A DNA stretch of 64,000 bases from Paraburkholderia sediminicola (lineage in GTDB: Bacteria > Pseudomonadota > Gammaproteobacteria > Burkholderiales > Burkholderiaceae): NCBI RefSeq assembly GCF_902859805.1, contig NZ_CADIKC010000012.1:124001-188000 (forward strand). Direction: 5' to 3'. Made by a program: the position numbers and the translations under genes. The notes under the pieces were generated by a model. The model worked only from the letters and a program-made list of their open reading frames with translations, searched no databases and was not told where the DNA came from. Every line of letters starts with the position of its first letter. Positions within the stretch are counted from its first letter, which is position 1. This document shows, one piece after another, positions 17,655-25,654 of this stretch.

Positions 17655-18662
17655 TTACTGGGCTGCCGGCGCTGCCGCCGGCACCTTCGGTGCAACCGTC
17701 ACCGGTTGCGCAAGTCTTTGCAGCAGCGGCTTGGAGCCGGCCGCGTCGTCCGACAAGGTGGTCGTGGTGGAGTCGTCATGGTCAAGCGCCTCCTCCGACT
17801 TCTTGTTCAGCACGATGATGCTGATGCGGCGGTTTTCCGGATCCATCGGGTCCGCCTTGTTCAGGTTCTGCGTCGACGCGAGGCCGAGTACGCGCATCAC
17901 CTTCGCTTCGTCCATGCCGCCGGCGATCAGCTCACGTCGCGACGCATTGGCGCGATCCGCAGACAGTTCCCAGTTGCTATAGCCCTTCTCACCGCCCGCG
18001 TATTGCACGGCATCGGTGTGCCCTTGCACGATGATCCGGTTCGGCACGTCGTTCAGCGTGTGTCCGATTTCGCGCAGGATGTCGCGCATGTACGGCTCAA
18101 CCACGTCTTTCGCGGTCGCGAACATCGGCCGCTTCTGCGAGTCGACAATTTCGATGCGCAGGCCGGTCAGCGTCGAGTCGATGCGGATCTGCTGCTTGAA
18201 CTGGCGCAGCACCGGGTTCGCTTCGATCGCCGCCATCAGCTTGACCTGCAGATCGTGCAGACGGACCTGCTCACGGCGTTCCAGCTCGCCCTGCGACTGC
18301 TTGATCGAGTCGTCGTTGCTATGCGAGACCGTGCGCTCGGCGCGATTGCTGCTGCCGTCGGTCGAGCGCGTCACGCCCTGTGCGTCGGTCGAAATATCGC
18401 GGCCGCCGCCCTTCAGAATGCTTGAGTCTTCGGCACTGCGATCGCCGCCCCACAGCGTGATCTTCAACGGCTGGTTGAAGTAATCGGCGATGCCCTTCAA
18501 CTGCACGGTGGAGGCCGAGCTCAGCAGCCACATCAGCAGGAAGAACGCCATCATCGCGGTCATGAAGTCCGCATAGGCGAGCTTCCATGCGCCGCCGTGG
18601 TGGCCTTTCTTGGCCGGCGCGGAGCGCTTGACGACAATGGCGCGGTCTTTATCCTTGCTCAT
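17655..18662 (-). CDS. motB: Flagellar stator protein MotB
   Basis: Peptidoglycan-anchored half of the proton-driven stator. The 335 residues include a short basic cytoplasmic tail, a single membrane helix (about 28-50) carrying the essential proton-accepting D32 (LAYADFMTAMMAFFLLMW), a Ser/Asp-rich plug and linker, and a C-terminal OmpA-like peptidoglycan-binding domain (VQGHTDA ... ELSADRANASRREL). A Pro/Ala-rich end follows. It is 21 bases downstream of motA, with which it forms the A4B2-type (or A5B2) complex. Confidence 0.97.
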   Translation of the reverse strand: MSKDKDRAIVVKRSAPAKKGHHGGAWKLAYADFMTAMMAFFLLMWLLSSASTVQLKGIADYFNQPLKITLWGGDRSAEDSSILKGGGRDISTDAQGVTRSTDGSSNRAERTVSHSNDDSIKQSQGELERREQVRLHDLQVKLMAAIEANPVLRQFKQQIRIDSTLTGLRIEIVDSQKRPMFATAKDVVEPYMRDILREIGHTLNDVPNRIIVQGHTDAVQYAGGEKGYSNWELSADRANASRRELIAGGMDEAKVMRVLGLASTQNLNKADPMDPENRRISIIVLNKKSEEALDHDDSTTTTLSDDAAGSKPLLQRLAQPVTVAPKVPAAAPAAQ

Positions 18663-18683
18663 CGAATCAGTTCCCGGCGCCCA

Positions 18684-19544
18684 TTACTTGGCTTTGACGC
18701 GGCGCACGTGCTCTTCCAGCTCGGCGAACGACGGGCGTTCAGTCGAGAAGAGCACCTTGCGGCCGAATTCGACGGCAATCGCCGGCGCATAGCCATTCAG
18801 ACTGGCGAGAATCGTGACCTTGATGCACTGGAACATCTTGGTCGACTCGGTCACGCGCTGTTCGGCGACGCTCGCGAGCGGTCCGATCAGCCCGTACGAG
18901 AGCAGAATCCCGAGGAAGGTGCCGACCAGCGCCTGGGCGATCATCTCGCCGAGCACTGCGGGCGGCTTGTCGGCGGAGGCCATGGTGTGCACCACGCCCA
19001 TCACCGCGGCCACGATCCCGAACGCCGGCATCGCGTCGCCGACCTTGTTCAGGGCGTGCGCGGGCGCCTCGCCTTCCTGGTGATGCGTCTCGATCTCCTC
19101 GTCCATCAGGCTTTCGATCTCGAACGCGTTCATGTTGCCGCCGACCATCAGACGCAGATAGTCGGTCAGGAATTCGATGATGTGATGGTCGGCGAGGATC
19201 TTCGGGTACTGGGTGAAGATCGGGCTCTTCGACGGATCGTCGATATCGGCTTCCAGCGTCAGCGTGCCTTCCTTGCGCGCCTTGGCCAGCAGGACGTAGA
19301 GGAGCGCCATCAGCTCCATGTAGACATCCTTGTTGTACTTCGCGCCCTTGAACAGGGTCGGAATGACGCGCAGTGTCGCCTTGATCGTCTTCATCCCGTT
19401 GCCGAGAATGAACGCGCCGACGCCGGCGCCGACGATCATCAGCACTTCGACAGGCTGCAACAGCGCGCCGAGATGGCCGCCTTCCAGCGCGTAACCGCCG
19501 AAAACGGACAATAGCGTCACGAGTGTTCCCACGAAAATCAGCAC
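18684..19544 (-). CDS. motA: Flagellar stator protein MotA
   Basis: Membrane half of the stator, working with MotB to convert ion flow to torque. The GTG start at 19544 gives 286 residues with four hydrophobic segments. A large cytoplasmic loop follows segment two. The conserved proline region reads MPAFGIVAAVMGVVHTM. Length and motifs match proton-type MotA. A sigma28-like promoter lies about 46 bases upstream, so motA is the first gene of the mot-che operon. Confidence 0.97.
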   Translation of the reverse strand: MLIFVGTLVTLLSVFGGYALEGGHLGALLQPVEVLMIVGAGVGAFILGNGMKTIKATLRVIPTLFKGAKYNKDVYMELMALLYVLLAKARKEGTLTLEADIDDPSKSPIFTQYPKILADHHIIEFLTDYLRLMVGGNMNAFEIESLMDEEIETHHQEGEAPAHALNKVGDAMPAFGIVAAVMGVVHTMASADKPPAVLGEMIAQALVGTFLGILLSYGLIGPLASVAEQRVTESTKMFQCIKVTILASLNGYAPAIAVEFGRKVLFSTERPSFAELEEHVRRVKAK

Positions 19545-19589
19545 TGCCGAGCCCTCACAAAGAAGCGACGGTGACCGTCGTTAATCTGG

Positions 19590-19616
19590 TTTACGGCAAC
19601 GAAGCAGAAAACTTTG
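19590..19616 (-). promoter_or_regulatory. Sigma28 (FliA) promoter of motA-che operon
   Basis: On the minus strand: CAAAGTTT (-35, 19609-19616), then exactly 11 bases, then GCCGTAAA (-10, 19590-19597). The E. coli sigma28 consensus is TAAAGTTT-N11-GCCGATAA, so 7 of 8 and 6 of 8 positions match. The predicted start point is about 40 bases before the motA GTG. The fliC promoter in this window has nearly the same form. Confidence 0.8.
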
Positions 19617-19782
19617 GCGGAAAAGGGGCTCGTCGCTCCGGTGTAAACCAGAGGCGGGTTAAACCGGCCTGGCCGGGTCGCGCGTTGGCGGATCGGGCTG
19701 AAAAGCCCGCCGAATGGGGATGTAGGCGTGTGCAACGACCCGCTCGCCAGGGTGCGAGCCGTGTGCCGGCACCGCCTGCGGC

Positions 19783-20343
19783 TCAAATTTCGAGCGCGGC
19801 GAGGCTTTCGCGGGCCCGGGCGTCGGCAAATTTCTTTGTCTTACCCGCGCGCGACGGCGGCTGGCACAGCCCGCAGACGAAGGAGTGCTGCGGATCGTGG
19901 GCATGCGCGACAAAATGTCCCCCGCACCGGCAACAAGCGGTCATTTGCAGCATTCCGGAGTCGAAGAAGCGCACGAGCGTCCACGCGCGCGTGAGACTGA
20001 GCACGGGCTCATCGTCGTGCAGCTGGACATGTTCCAGATAGAGCCGGTAGCTCTTCACAATCGACTGGATCGTCAGACAGCCGCCGTGGCCGGCCATGAA
20101 ACGGTAGATGTTGTAGAACAGCGATGAGTGAAAGTTCGGCTGCCAGGTCATGAACCAGTCGGTCGAAAACGGCAGCATGCCCTTGGGCGGCGACACCCCT
20201 TTCAGCTCCTTGTAGAGCTTGATCAGCCGGTCGCGTGACAGGCTGGTTTCCGCTTCCAGCAATTGCAGACGCGCACCGAGTTCGATCAGCTCGATGGCGA
20301 GGGTAATTTCCCTGACTTCCTGCACAACACTTTTATATGCCAT
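19783..20343 (-). CDS. flhC: Flagellar master transcription activator FlhC
   Basis: Forms the FlhD4C2 complex that activates class II flagellar promoters. The 186 residues contain a conserved N-terminal helical region and a zinc site formed by C137, C140, C157 and C160 (CCRCGG ... FVCGLC). It lies 51 bases downstream of flhD as in other flhDC operons. A 238-base gap separates it from motA, which has its own promoter. Confidence 0.97.
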   Translation of the reverse strand: MAYKSVVQEVREITLAIELIELGARLQLLEAETSLSRDRLIKLYKELKGVSPPKGMLPFSTDWFMTWQPNFHSSLFYNIYRFMAGHGGCLTIQSIVKSYRLYLEHVQLHDDEPVLSLTRAWTLVRFFDSGMLQMTACCRCGGHFVAHAHDPQHSFVCGLCQPPSRAGKTKKFADARARESLAALEI

Positions 20344-20394
20344 CCGCTTGCATTTCCCCCATCCTGATCGCTTTACTTGAACTAAAAGCTGCCA

Positions 20395-20715
20395 TCAGCT
20401 GAGTTGCTCGACTGGCTGGCTTGCCATCAGGATCGCGGAATGCGCCTGGGCCACGGCGCTCGATTTGCCTTTGTCCGCAAGGGCGGACAGCACGGCATGG
20501 TCATCGAAACGGAAACGGCACAACACCTGATTGGACGCCGCCAGTTTCACGGTCTGCGCCAAAGACAGATTGGCGAGCACGTCGGCCAGCTGGTCCGAAA
20601 TCCCCATGCGAAACATGCCCATAGGCTTGTCCTCGCGCAGCAGACGCTGGGCGAGCAGGAGATAAGAAAGATTGACTTCTCTGATCTCATTGAGCATTTC
20701 GCTTGTCGCGCTCAT
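20395..20715 (-). CDS. flhD: Flagellar master regulator FlhD
   Basis: Partner of FlhC in the heterohexameric class II activator. The 106 residues are close to the family length and begin with the typical MLNEIREVNLSYLLLAQRLL segment followed by the dimerisation and DNA-contact helices. The long leader upstream (about 335 bases from a predicted sigma70 promoter) contains two strong palindromes, pointing to heavy regulation of this master operon. Confidence 0.97.
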   Translation of the reverse strand: MSATSEMLNEIREVNLSYLLLAQRLLREDKPMGMFRMGISDQLADVLANLSLAQTVKLAASNQVLCRFRFDDHAVLSALADKGKSSAVAQAHSAILMASQPVEQLS

Positions 20716-20867
20716 GATTCCCCCGGGTGTATCTGGCTGGTCAGGCCGTTACGGAAACGTTTGCTCGAACGCGCGCACTTAAACCGCACGAATCGGCTCG
20801 TTTCTGGTCTTGGGAGCATTGTGTCGAAAGGGGGAGCGGACGAAAATCGGACAGACACCCTGCCTGT

Positions 20868-20885
20868 TTGACGGATTAATCCGTC
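20868..20885. promoter_or_regulatory. Perfect 18-bp palindrome in flhDC leader
   Basis: TGACGGATTAATCCGTCA is a perfect 18-base palindrome about 155 bases before flhD. It looks like an operator for a dimeric regulator. It is only two bases from the next inverted repeat. Confidence 0.65.
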
Positions 20886-20887
20886 AT

Positions 20888-20910
20888 TCGTGTAGGAATT
20901 GTTCCTACAC
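20888..20910. promoter_or_regulatory. Inverted repeat resembling a LuxR-type response-regulator site
   Basis: Ten-base arms CGTGTAGGAA and TTCCTACACG are separated by TTG. The arrangement TAGGAA-N3-TTCCTA resembles the orientation of half-sites bound by LuxR/FixJ-type regulators such as RcsB, which represses flhDC in enteric bacteria. The regulator here is unknown. In RNA it could also form a hairpin in the flhDC leader. Confidence 0.6.
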
Positions 20911-21057
20911 GGAGGGGTCGGAAAGCAGGTTGAAGCGGCCGAAGTGGCGCTCAGCTTGAGGCCGGCGATGCGTTTTGGCTATTTCCTCAGCAGAAATGTG
21001 AACCAAACGGTGAGTCCTGAGTGACTCACGATCCGCACCTTGTAGTGGTGAGAAAGA

Positions 21058-21085
21058 ATTATAAGACGTTTTCACTTCTGCGCAA
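21058..21085 (-). promoter_or_regulatory. Predicted sigma70 promoter of flhDC
   Basis: On the minus strand, TTGCGC (21080-21085), 16 bases, then a perfect TATAAT (21058-21063). Transcription from about 21051 would give a 335-base leader before flhD that includes both palindromes. Confidence 0.5.
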
Positions 21086-21418
21086 CGCGCATGGTGTAGA
21101 GCGCGTTTTAGTCCCCGGGACCGTCCCTTGCTGATGCTCACTCAGCGTTCGGATGTCCACCCAGTCGTGCTTGCCGGCTATCGGGACACCCTCCTGCCGA
21201 CCTGTAACGCATCATGTTTCGCGCTGTAACAACATTAAGCGTTTGAAAAATAACTCGAATTAGCGCGGCCGATCCCGATAATGAAGCTAAGGGATTACCC
21301 GATGCAGGTTCGGAATACCCCCGGGCGGCGGCTTACCGCGCCCAACCGTCCGTCAGGCATTCGCTCCTCGCTCGACCCGAGCGCCGTTGTGCGAAGCCGT
21401 TTTGAACAGGAGAAACGC

Positions 21419-22483
21419 ATGCGAATCGCACAAATTGCGCCGCTGTATGAAGCTGTGCCGCCGAAACTCTACGGCGGCACCGAACGTGTCGTCTCGTACC
21501 TGACCGAAGCGCTGGTCGATCTCGGCCACGACGTCACGCTGTTTGCAAGCGGCGACTCGGTCACCTCGGCGAACCTCGATGCGTGCTGGCCGCGTGCGCT
21601 GCGCCTCGACCCGACGATTCGCGATGCGCTGGCTCCGCACGTCCTGATGATGGAAAAGGTGCGCAAGGTCGCGCATGAGTTCGACGTGCTGCACTTTCAC
21701 CTCGACTACATGCCGTTCCCGCTCTTCACCACCATGGACACGCCGTTCGTGACGACGCTTCACGGTCGCCTGGACTTGCCGGAACTGCAACCGGTGTTCG
21801 ACGCGTTCTCGAATGTGCCGGTGGTGTCGATCTCGGATTCGCAGCGCGCGCCGCTGCCCCAGGCCAACTGGCTGAACACGATTTACCACGGTCTGCCGGA
21901 GCAGCTGCTCACTCCGCAAGCGCACAAGAAGCCGGAATACCTGGCGTTCCTCGGCCGAATCTGTCCGGAGAAGCGCGTCGATACAGCTATCAAGATCGCT
22001 GCACAAAGCGGTTTGCCGCTGAAGATCGCCGCCAAAGTGGACAAGGTCGACCAGGAATACTTCAAGAAGGAAATCGAACCGTTGCTCTCCATGGCGCACG
22101 TGGAGTTCGTCGGCGAAATCAACGAGGCGCAGAAACCCGAGTTCCTGTCGGGCGCCAAGGCGCTGCTGTTCCCGATCGACTGGTCGGAGCCGTTCGGTCT
22201 CGTGATGATCGAATCGATGGCGTGCGGCACCCCGGTGATCGCGTTCAACCGCGGTTCGGTGCCGGAAGTGATCGACCACGGCGTGACCGGCTACATTGTT
22301 GAAGACGTTCAGGGCGCGGTAGCCGCGTTGCAGCGTCTGGACGAGCTGTCGCGCACCGAGATTCGCGCGCAGTTCGAGCGCCGCTTCAGCTCGAAAACGA
22401 TGGCCCAGAATTACGTTGACGGCTATTCGGCATTGATCGAAGCGACGCGCCGCCCGATGTTGCGCCGGGTCGCGGTGGGTTGA
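21419..22483 (+). CDS. GT4-type glycosyltransferase
   Basis: Retaining glycosyltransferase of the GT-B fold, 354 residues from the ATG at 21419 (AGGAGA just upstream). The N-terminal nucleotide-fold starts RIAQIAPLYEAVPPKLYGG, where the glycine-rich loop GGTERVV contacts the acceptor. The C-terminal half has FLGRICPEKRVD and the E-x7-E-type motif EPFGLVMIESMACGTPVIAF that holds the sugar nucleotide. There is no membrane segment. The sugar and acceptor are unknown. It is transcribed divergently from flhDC and ends in a strong terminator, so it is a single-gene unit. Confidence 0.9.
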   Translation: MRIAQIAPLYEAVPPKLYGGTERVVSYLTEALVDLGHDVTLFASGDSVTSANLDACWPRALRLDPTIRDALAPHVLMMEKVRKVAHEFDVLHFHLDYMPFPLFTTMDTPFVTTLHGRLDLPELQPVFDAFSNVPVVSISDSQRAPLPQANWLNTIYHGLPEQLLTPQAHKKPEYLAFLGRICPEKRVDTAIKIAAQSGLPLKIAAKVDKVDQEYFKKEIEPLLSMAHVEFVGEINEAQKPEFLSGAKALLFPIDWSEPFGLVMIESMACGTPVIAFNRGSVPEVIDHGVTGYIVEDVQGAVAALQRLDELSRTEIRAQFERRFSSKTMAQNYVDGYSALIEATRRPMLRRVAVG

Positions 22484-22785
22484 GCAACGGGCTTAAGTGG
22501 CTGAGGTTTTTATCCGCTCAGTCGCTTAAGTCGTGCTTCTGCCGCTTACGCTGTTTTCCCGCCGCTTTCCGATTTGCACGCCAATCACGAGTAAATTTGC
22601 CTGGTGAATCGTTTGCGCGAGCGCTTAGCTAGAGTTAACCCGCTTCTACTACGGAAAAGCCGCCTCTCAAGGGCGGCTTTTTTAATTCAGCCATGGATGC
22701 GCTTCCATGCCGGATTAGCACGACGCGAATAAACCACCCTGCGCCGTTCAACCTTCAGTTGGCTTTCGCCCGGACTACAGGGCAT
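22484..22785. other. Intergenic region between convergent GT4 and hns genes
   Basis: About 300 bases without a gene, holding the bidirectional terminator at 22656-22684 and nothing else I recognise. Confidence 0.6.
22656..22684. terminator. Bidirectional intrinsic terminator
   Basis: AAAGCCGCC and GGCGGCTTT form a 9-bp stem with a short loop and are followed by a run of T on the plus strand and TTTT on the minus strand. It serves the glycosyltransferase gene and the convergent hns gene. Confidence 0.85.
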
Positions 22786-23088
22786 TCAGGCCGCGCCAAT
22801 CAGAAAGCGTTCGCGATTCTTGCCGACAATCCACTTTGGCGGTTTGCCGCGCCCGCTCCAGGTATTGCCCGATTTTGGATCCTGGTACTTGGCCGGCAAC
22901 GGCGCCTTCTTCGGCGGGCGTCCACGCTTGGCGGCCACCGCAAAGCCCAGGTCTTGCGCGGTCAGACCGTATTCAGCGATCTTTTGGCGGATGTCGGCGA
23001 CAACATTGTCGACTTCAGTACGACGGGCTTCGTCTGCCTGTGCCTGCAATTTGGCAATCTGTGCCTTGAGGTCTGCATATTGAGACAT
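22786..23088 (-). CDS. H-NS family nucleoid protein
   Basis: Small DNA-binding protein of the H-NS family that binds and silences AT-rich DNA. I choose the ATG at 23088 (preceded by GGGGAGA), giving 100 residues; an upstream in-frame codon would add an unconserved leader. An N-terminal coiled-coil oligomerisation region (SQYADLKAQIAKLQAQADEA) is followed by a basic linker with KRGRPPKK and the C-terminal hook motif TWSGRGKPPKW. Its upstream region is AT-rich, in line with autoregulation. Confidence 0.95.
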   Translation of the reverse strand: MSQYADLKAQIAKLQAQADEARRTEVDNVVADIRQKIAEYGLTAQDLGFAVAAKRGRPPKKAPLPAKYQDPKSGNTWSGRGKPPKWIVGKNRERFLIGAA

Positions 23089-23377
23089 ATCGGTTCTCCC
23101 CTTTTTAGAACTCATTCGCTCGCAGACTAGCTGCAATTATAAAAATTCGCAATGGACAATAATACCGATTTAGGAAGAAATCATCTGATAATTATTAAGC
23201 GTCGATGAATTGTAAAACGAGATCTTTATCGGGTAATAATAGGTAAAGGCGACTCCACTTTGACAATTCTTGACACCTAATCCGGCTGTCTTTCCCTAGA
23301 ATTGCGCGCTCAATGGCATGCACTAGCGCTTAGCATTCATGCCACTCCAAGCGTCAAACATTTTAGGATTACCAATC

Positions 23378-24118
23378 ATGCAGTTGTCAAAGCGCCTTGC
23401 TGCCGAGCTCTTCGGCACCTTCTGGCTCGTGCTCGGGGGCTGCGGCAGCGCCGTCCTCGCCGCCAACTTCGCCGGCCCGGTTCACGGTCTGGGCATCGGT
23501 TTCGTAGGCGTCTCGCTCGCCTTCGGCCTTACTGTCCTGACAATGGCGTATGCGATCGGTCACATCTCCGGCTGCCACCTGAATCCGGCGGTGAGCGTCG
23601 GCCTGACCGTCGCCGGCCGCTTCCCGGCCCGCGACCTGGTGCCGTACATCGTCGCGCAAGTGATCGGTGCGGTGCTGGGCGCGCTGGTGCTGTCGCTGAT
23701 CGCCTCGGGCAAGCCAGGCTTTGATCTCGTTGCAAGCGGTTTCGCCAGCAACGGCTACGGTGAGCGCTCGCCGGGTCACTACTCGCTTGCAGCCGCCTTC
23801 ATTTGTGAAGTGGTGATGACCGGCTTCTTCCTGTTCGTCATCCTCGGCGCGACGGACAAACGCGCGCCGGCCGGTTTCGCGCCGATCGCCATTGGCCTGT
23901 GCCTGACGCTGATTCACCTGATCTCGATTCCGGTCACCAACACGTCGGTCAACCCGGCGCGCTCCACCGGTCCGGCGCTGTTCGTCGGCGGCGCAGCGGT
24001 GGATCAGCTGTGGATGTTCTGGGTTGCACCGATTATCGGCGCGGTGATCGCAGGTGTGCTGTACCCGCTCGTCGCCGAAAGCCGCCGCGGCAGTTCGCAG
24101 GAACTGGCGCTCGACTGA
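23378..24118 (+). CDS. aqpZ: Aquaporin Z
   Basis: Water channel of the inner membrane, 246 residues in six membrane segments. The start at 23378 is preceded by AGGA; an earlier in-frame ATG at 23339 would add a leader not seen in the family. Both NPA boxes are present: HLNPAVS in the first half and TSVNPARSTGPA in the second. The selectivity-filter residues fit a water-specific AqpZ (His in the second half: LIHLISIPVTNTS). It is divergent from hns. Confidence 0.96.
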   Translation: MQLSKRLAAELFGTFWLVLGGCGSAVLAANFAGPVHGLGIGFVGVSLAFGLTVLTMAYAIGHISGCHLNPAVSVGLTVAGRFPARDLVPYIVAQVIGAVLGALVLSLIASGKPGFDLVASGFASNGYGERSPGHYSLAAAFICEVVMTGFFLFVILGATDKRAPAGFAPIAIGLCLTLIHLISIPVTNTSVNPARSTGPALFVGGAAVDQLWMFWVAPIIGAVIAGVLYPLVAESRRGSSQELALD

Positions 24119-24165
24119 TCGGTTAATGCGCGGGGATTGCCCAGGTGTGCATACCCCGTGCAGTC

Positions 24166-24196
24166 AAAGCGGGCGCCACGGCGCCCGTTTCGTTTT
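24166..24196 (+). terminator. Intrinsic terminator of aqpZ
   Basis: AAAGCGGGCGC pairs with GCGCCCGTTT around a CACG loop, followed by CGTTTTG. It is 48 bases after the aqpZ stop. Confidence 0.75.
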
Positions 24197-24280
24197 GCGC
24201 ACAATGCAGGCAGGCCCATGGCCTGCCGATAACCCGCTGCTAGAATCGTGCGACTTCCCAAGCTCGCACAGGTGCTACCG

Positions 24281-24976
24281 ATGACCCGTTTCCGCGGATT
24301 CCTGCATGGCGTCGCACTCTCCATCGGCGGTTTGTGTGCAGGCGTACTGGCGTTACCCGCGGTCCATGCGGCAGAAAGCAATACCGAAACGCTGGTATTC
24401 GTGCGGCACGGCGAGAAACCCGCCAAGGGCTACGGTCAGCTCAATTGTCAGGGGCTCAACCGCGCGCTGGCGCTGCCTGCCGTGATCGCCGCCAAGTTCG
24501 GCAAACCGGATGCGATCTACGCGCCCGATCCAGGCCAGCAAAAGGACGACAGCGGGCATCCCTATTACTATGTCCGGCCACTTGCGACCATCGAGCCAAC
24601 CGCCATCCAGTTCCAGATGCCGGTTCAAACTCCGTATGGCTTCGCCCAGATCGATCAACTCGGCGCAGCGCTCGTCAATCCCGCTAATCGCAACAAGCTG
24701 ATTGTCGTGGCGTGGGAGCACAAGTTGATCGTGAAGCTGCTGCGCCAGATGATGAGCACGCATGGTGGCAATGCCGCCGATGTCCCCAACTGGCAAAGCG
24801 ACGACTTCGACAGTATTTATGTCGTTCGCCTCAACTGGCAAAACGGCACGGCCCACGCCACGTTCAAGCTTGACCGGCAAGGACTGAACGGTCGCGCTGC
24901 GGATTGCCCATGCGCGGCACTGCCGGGAGCACCTTCCGCGGCTGCGGCGGGTGCTTCCGCTGGCTCAGCTGATTAA
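24281..24976 (+). CDS. Exported histidine phosphatase superfamily protein
   Basis: Member of the phosphoglycerate-mutase-like histidine phosphatase group, 231 residues from the ATG at 24281. A signal peptide ends near AVHAAES, so the protein is periplasmic. The catalytic RHG motif is in TLVFVRHGEKP. A second conserved His is in VVAWEHKLIVKLL, as in family members. The C-terminus is a low-complexity Ala/Ser tail. The substrate is unknown. Confidence 0.85.
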   Translation: MTRFRGFLHGVALSIGGLCAGVLALPAVHAAESNTETLVFVRHGEKPAKGYGQLNCQGLNRALALPAVIAAKFGKPDAIYAPDPGQQKDDSGHPYYYVRPLATIEPTAIQFQMPVQTPYGFAQIDQLGAALVNPANRNKLIVVAWEHKLIVKLLRQMMSTHGGNAADVPNWQSDDFDSIYVVRLNWQNGTAHATFKLDRQGLNGRAADCPCAALPGAPSAAAAGASAGSAD

Positions 24977-25261
24977 TTGGGTAATACAGATGTAAGCCGT
25001 GATTACGGGGGCGGCCATCCGAATGCTGCAATAGGCGATGGGAACTGGATGCCGGCTCGTTCCAGGAAGCCGAGAGGCCTTATTTGGCGGGGTTTCGAGC
25101 GGAAAACGCGTACGTCGTGTTGCGCTCGAATGTTCCCTCTATTGCCTTTCAAACCCTGCGACGATGCTTGCAGTCCGTAACATCTCGTCTCACTAATCAG
25201 AGACCGGAATGCGTAGATTGGTCCTGTGCGACAAACATACGTCGCCTCACAGGAGAACAAC

Positions 25262-25573
25262 ATGAAACGCATCGTCACTCACTTGCTGGTTGCTGCTGGA
25301 CTTGCTGCGGGCGCATGCGGTGTCGCGCAAGCGCATACGGATCTGAATATCGGCCTGTCGCTCGGCGCACCGGTTTATGCCCAACCTGCACCCGTCTACG
25401 CAGCGCCACAGCCGGTGTACTACGGCAACGGTGGTTGGGACCATCGCTATGAGCGCGGCGGCTACGGCGGCTACTATCGCGACGACCACCGGGATAACCG
25501 CGGCTGGGATCACAACGACCGCCGCTGGGGTCACGACGACCACGGCGATCGCCGTGGCGGATGGCACGGCTGA
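25262..25573 (+). CDS. Small exported PXPV-repeat protein
   Basis: A 103-residue protein starting at 25262 with AGGAGA upstream. A signal peptide ends near GVAQAHT. The mature part has P-x-P-V-like repeats (PVYAQPAPVYAAPQPVYY) and then a Gly/Tyr/Arg/His/Asp-rich tail with repeats such as GWDHxxRRWGHDDHGDRR. This is the pattern of the PXPV repeat family common in Burkholderia. The His/Asp-rich tail could bind metal (inference). The function is unknown. Confidence 0.85.
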   Translation: MKRIVTHLLVAAGLAAGACGVAQAHTDLNIGLSLGAPVYAQPAPVYAAPQPVYYGNGGWDHRYERGGYGGYYRDDHRDNRGWDHNDRRWGHDDHGDRRGGWHG

Positions 25574-25613
25574 TCGTAGCGTTGGCACGTAGGGTCGCCC
25601 AGGGAGGCGAACA

Positions 25614-25652
25614 ACCGGCCCGCATCCGCGAAAGAGGATGCGGGCCGGTCCG
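25614..25652. terminator. Strong hairpin between convergent genes
   Basis: A perfect 14-bp stem (ACCGGCCCGCATCC / GGATGCGGGCCGGT) with an 8-base loop GCGAAAGA, followed by CCGTTTC. It separates the PXPV gene from the convergent HAD gene, whose stop is only a few bases further. Confidence 0.75.
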
Positions 25653-25654
25653 TT

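Larger units (their letters stand above)
20716..21418. other. Divergent regulatory region between flhDC and the GT4 gene
   Basis: About 700 bases with no convincing gene. It carries the flhDC leader with two adjacent palindromes (20868-20910), a predicted sigma70 promoter for flhD (21058-21085) and the less clear upstream region of the glycosyltransferase gene (about 21200-21418). An upstream in-frame extension of the glycosyltransferase frame to 21281 has no similarity to the family and is not taken as coding. Confidence 0.7.

Noticed and set aside
20905..21141. 78-codon minus-strand frame in the flhDC leader
   Set aside because: No ribosome site or conserved feature; it overlaps the promoter and palindromes.
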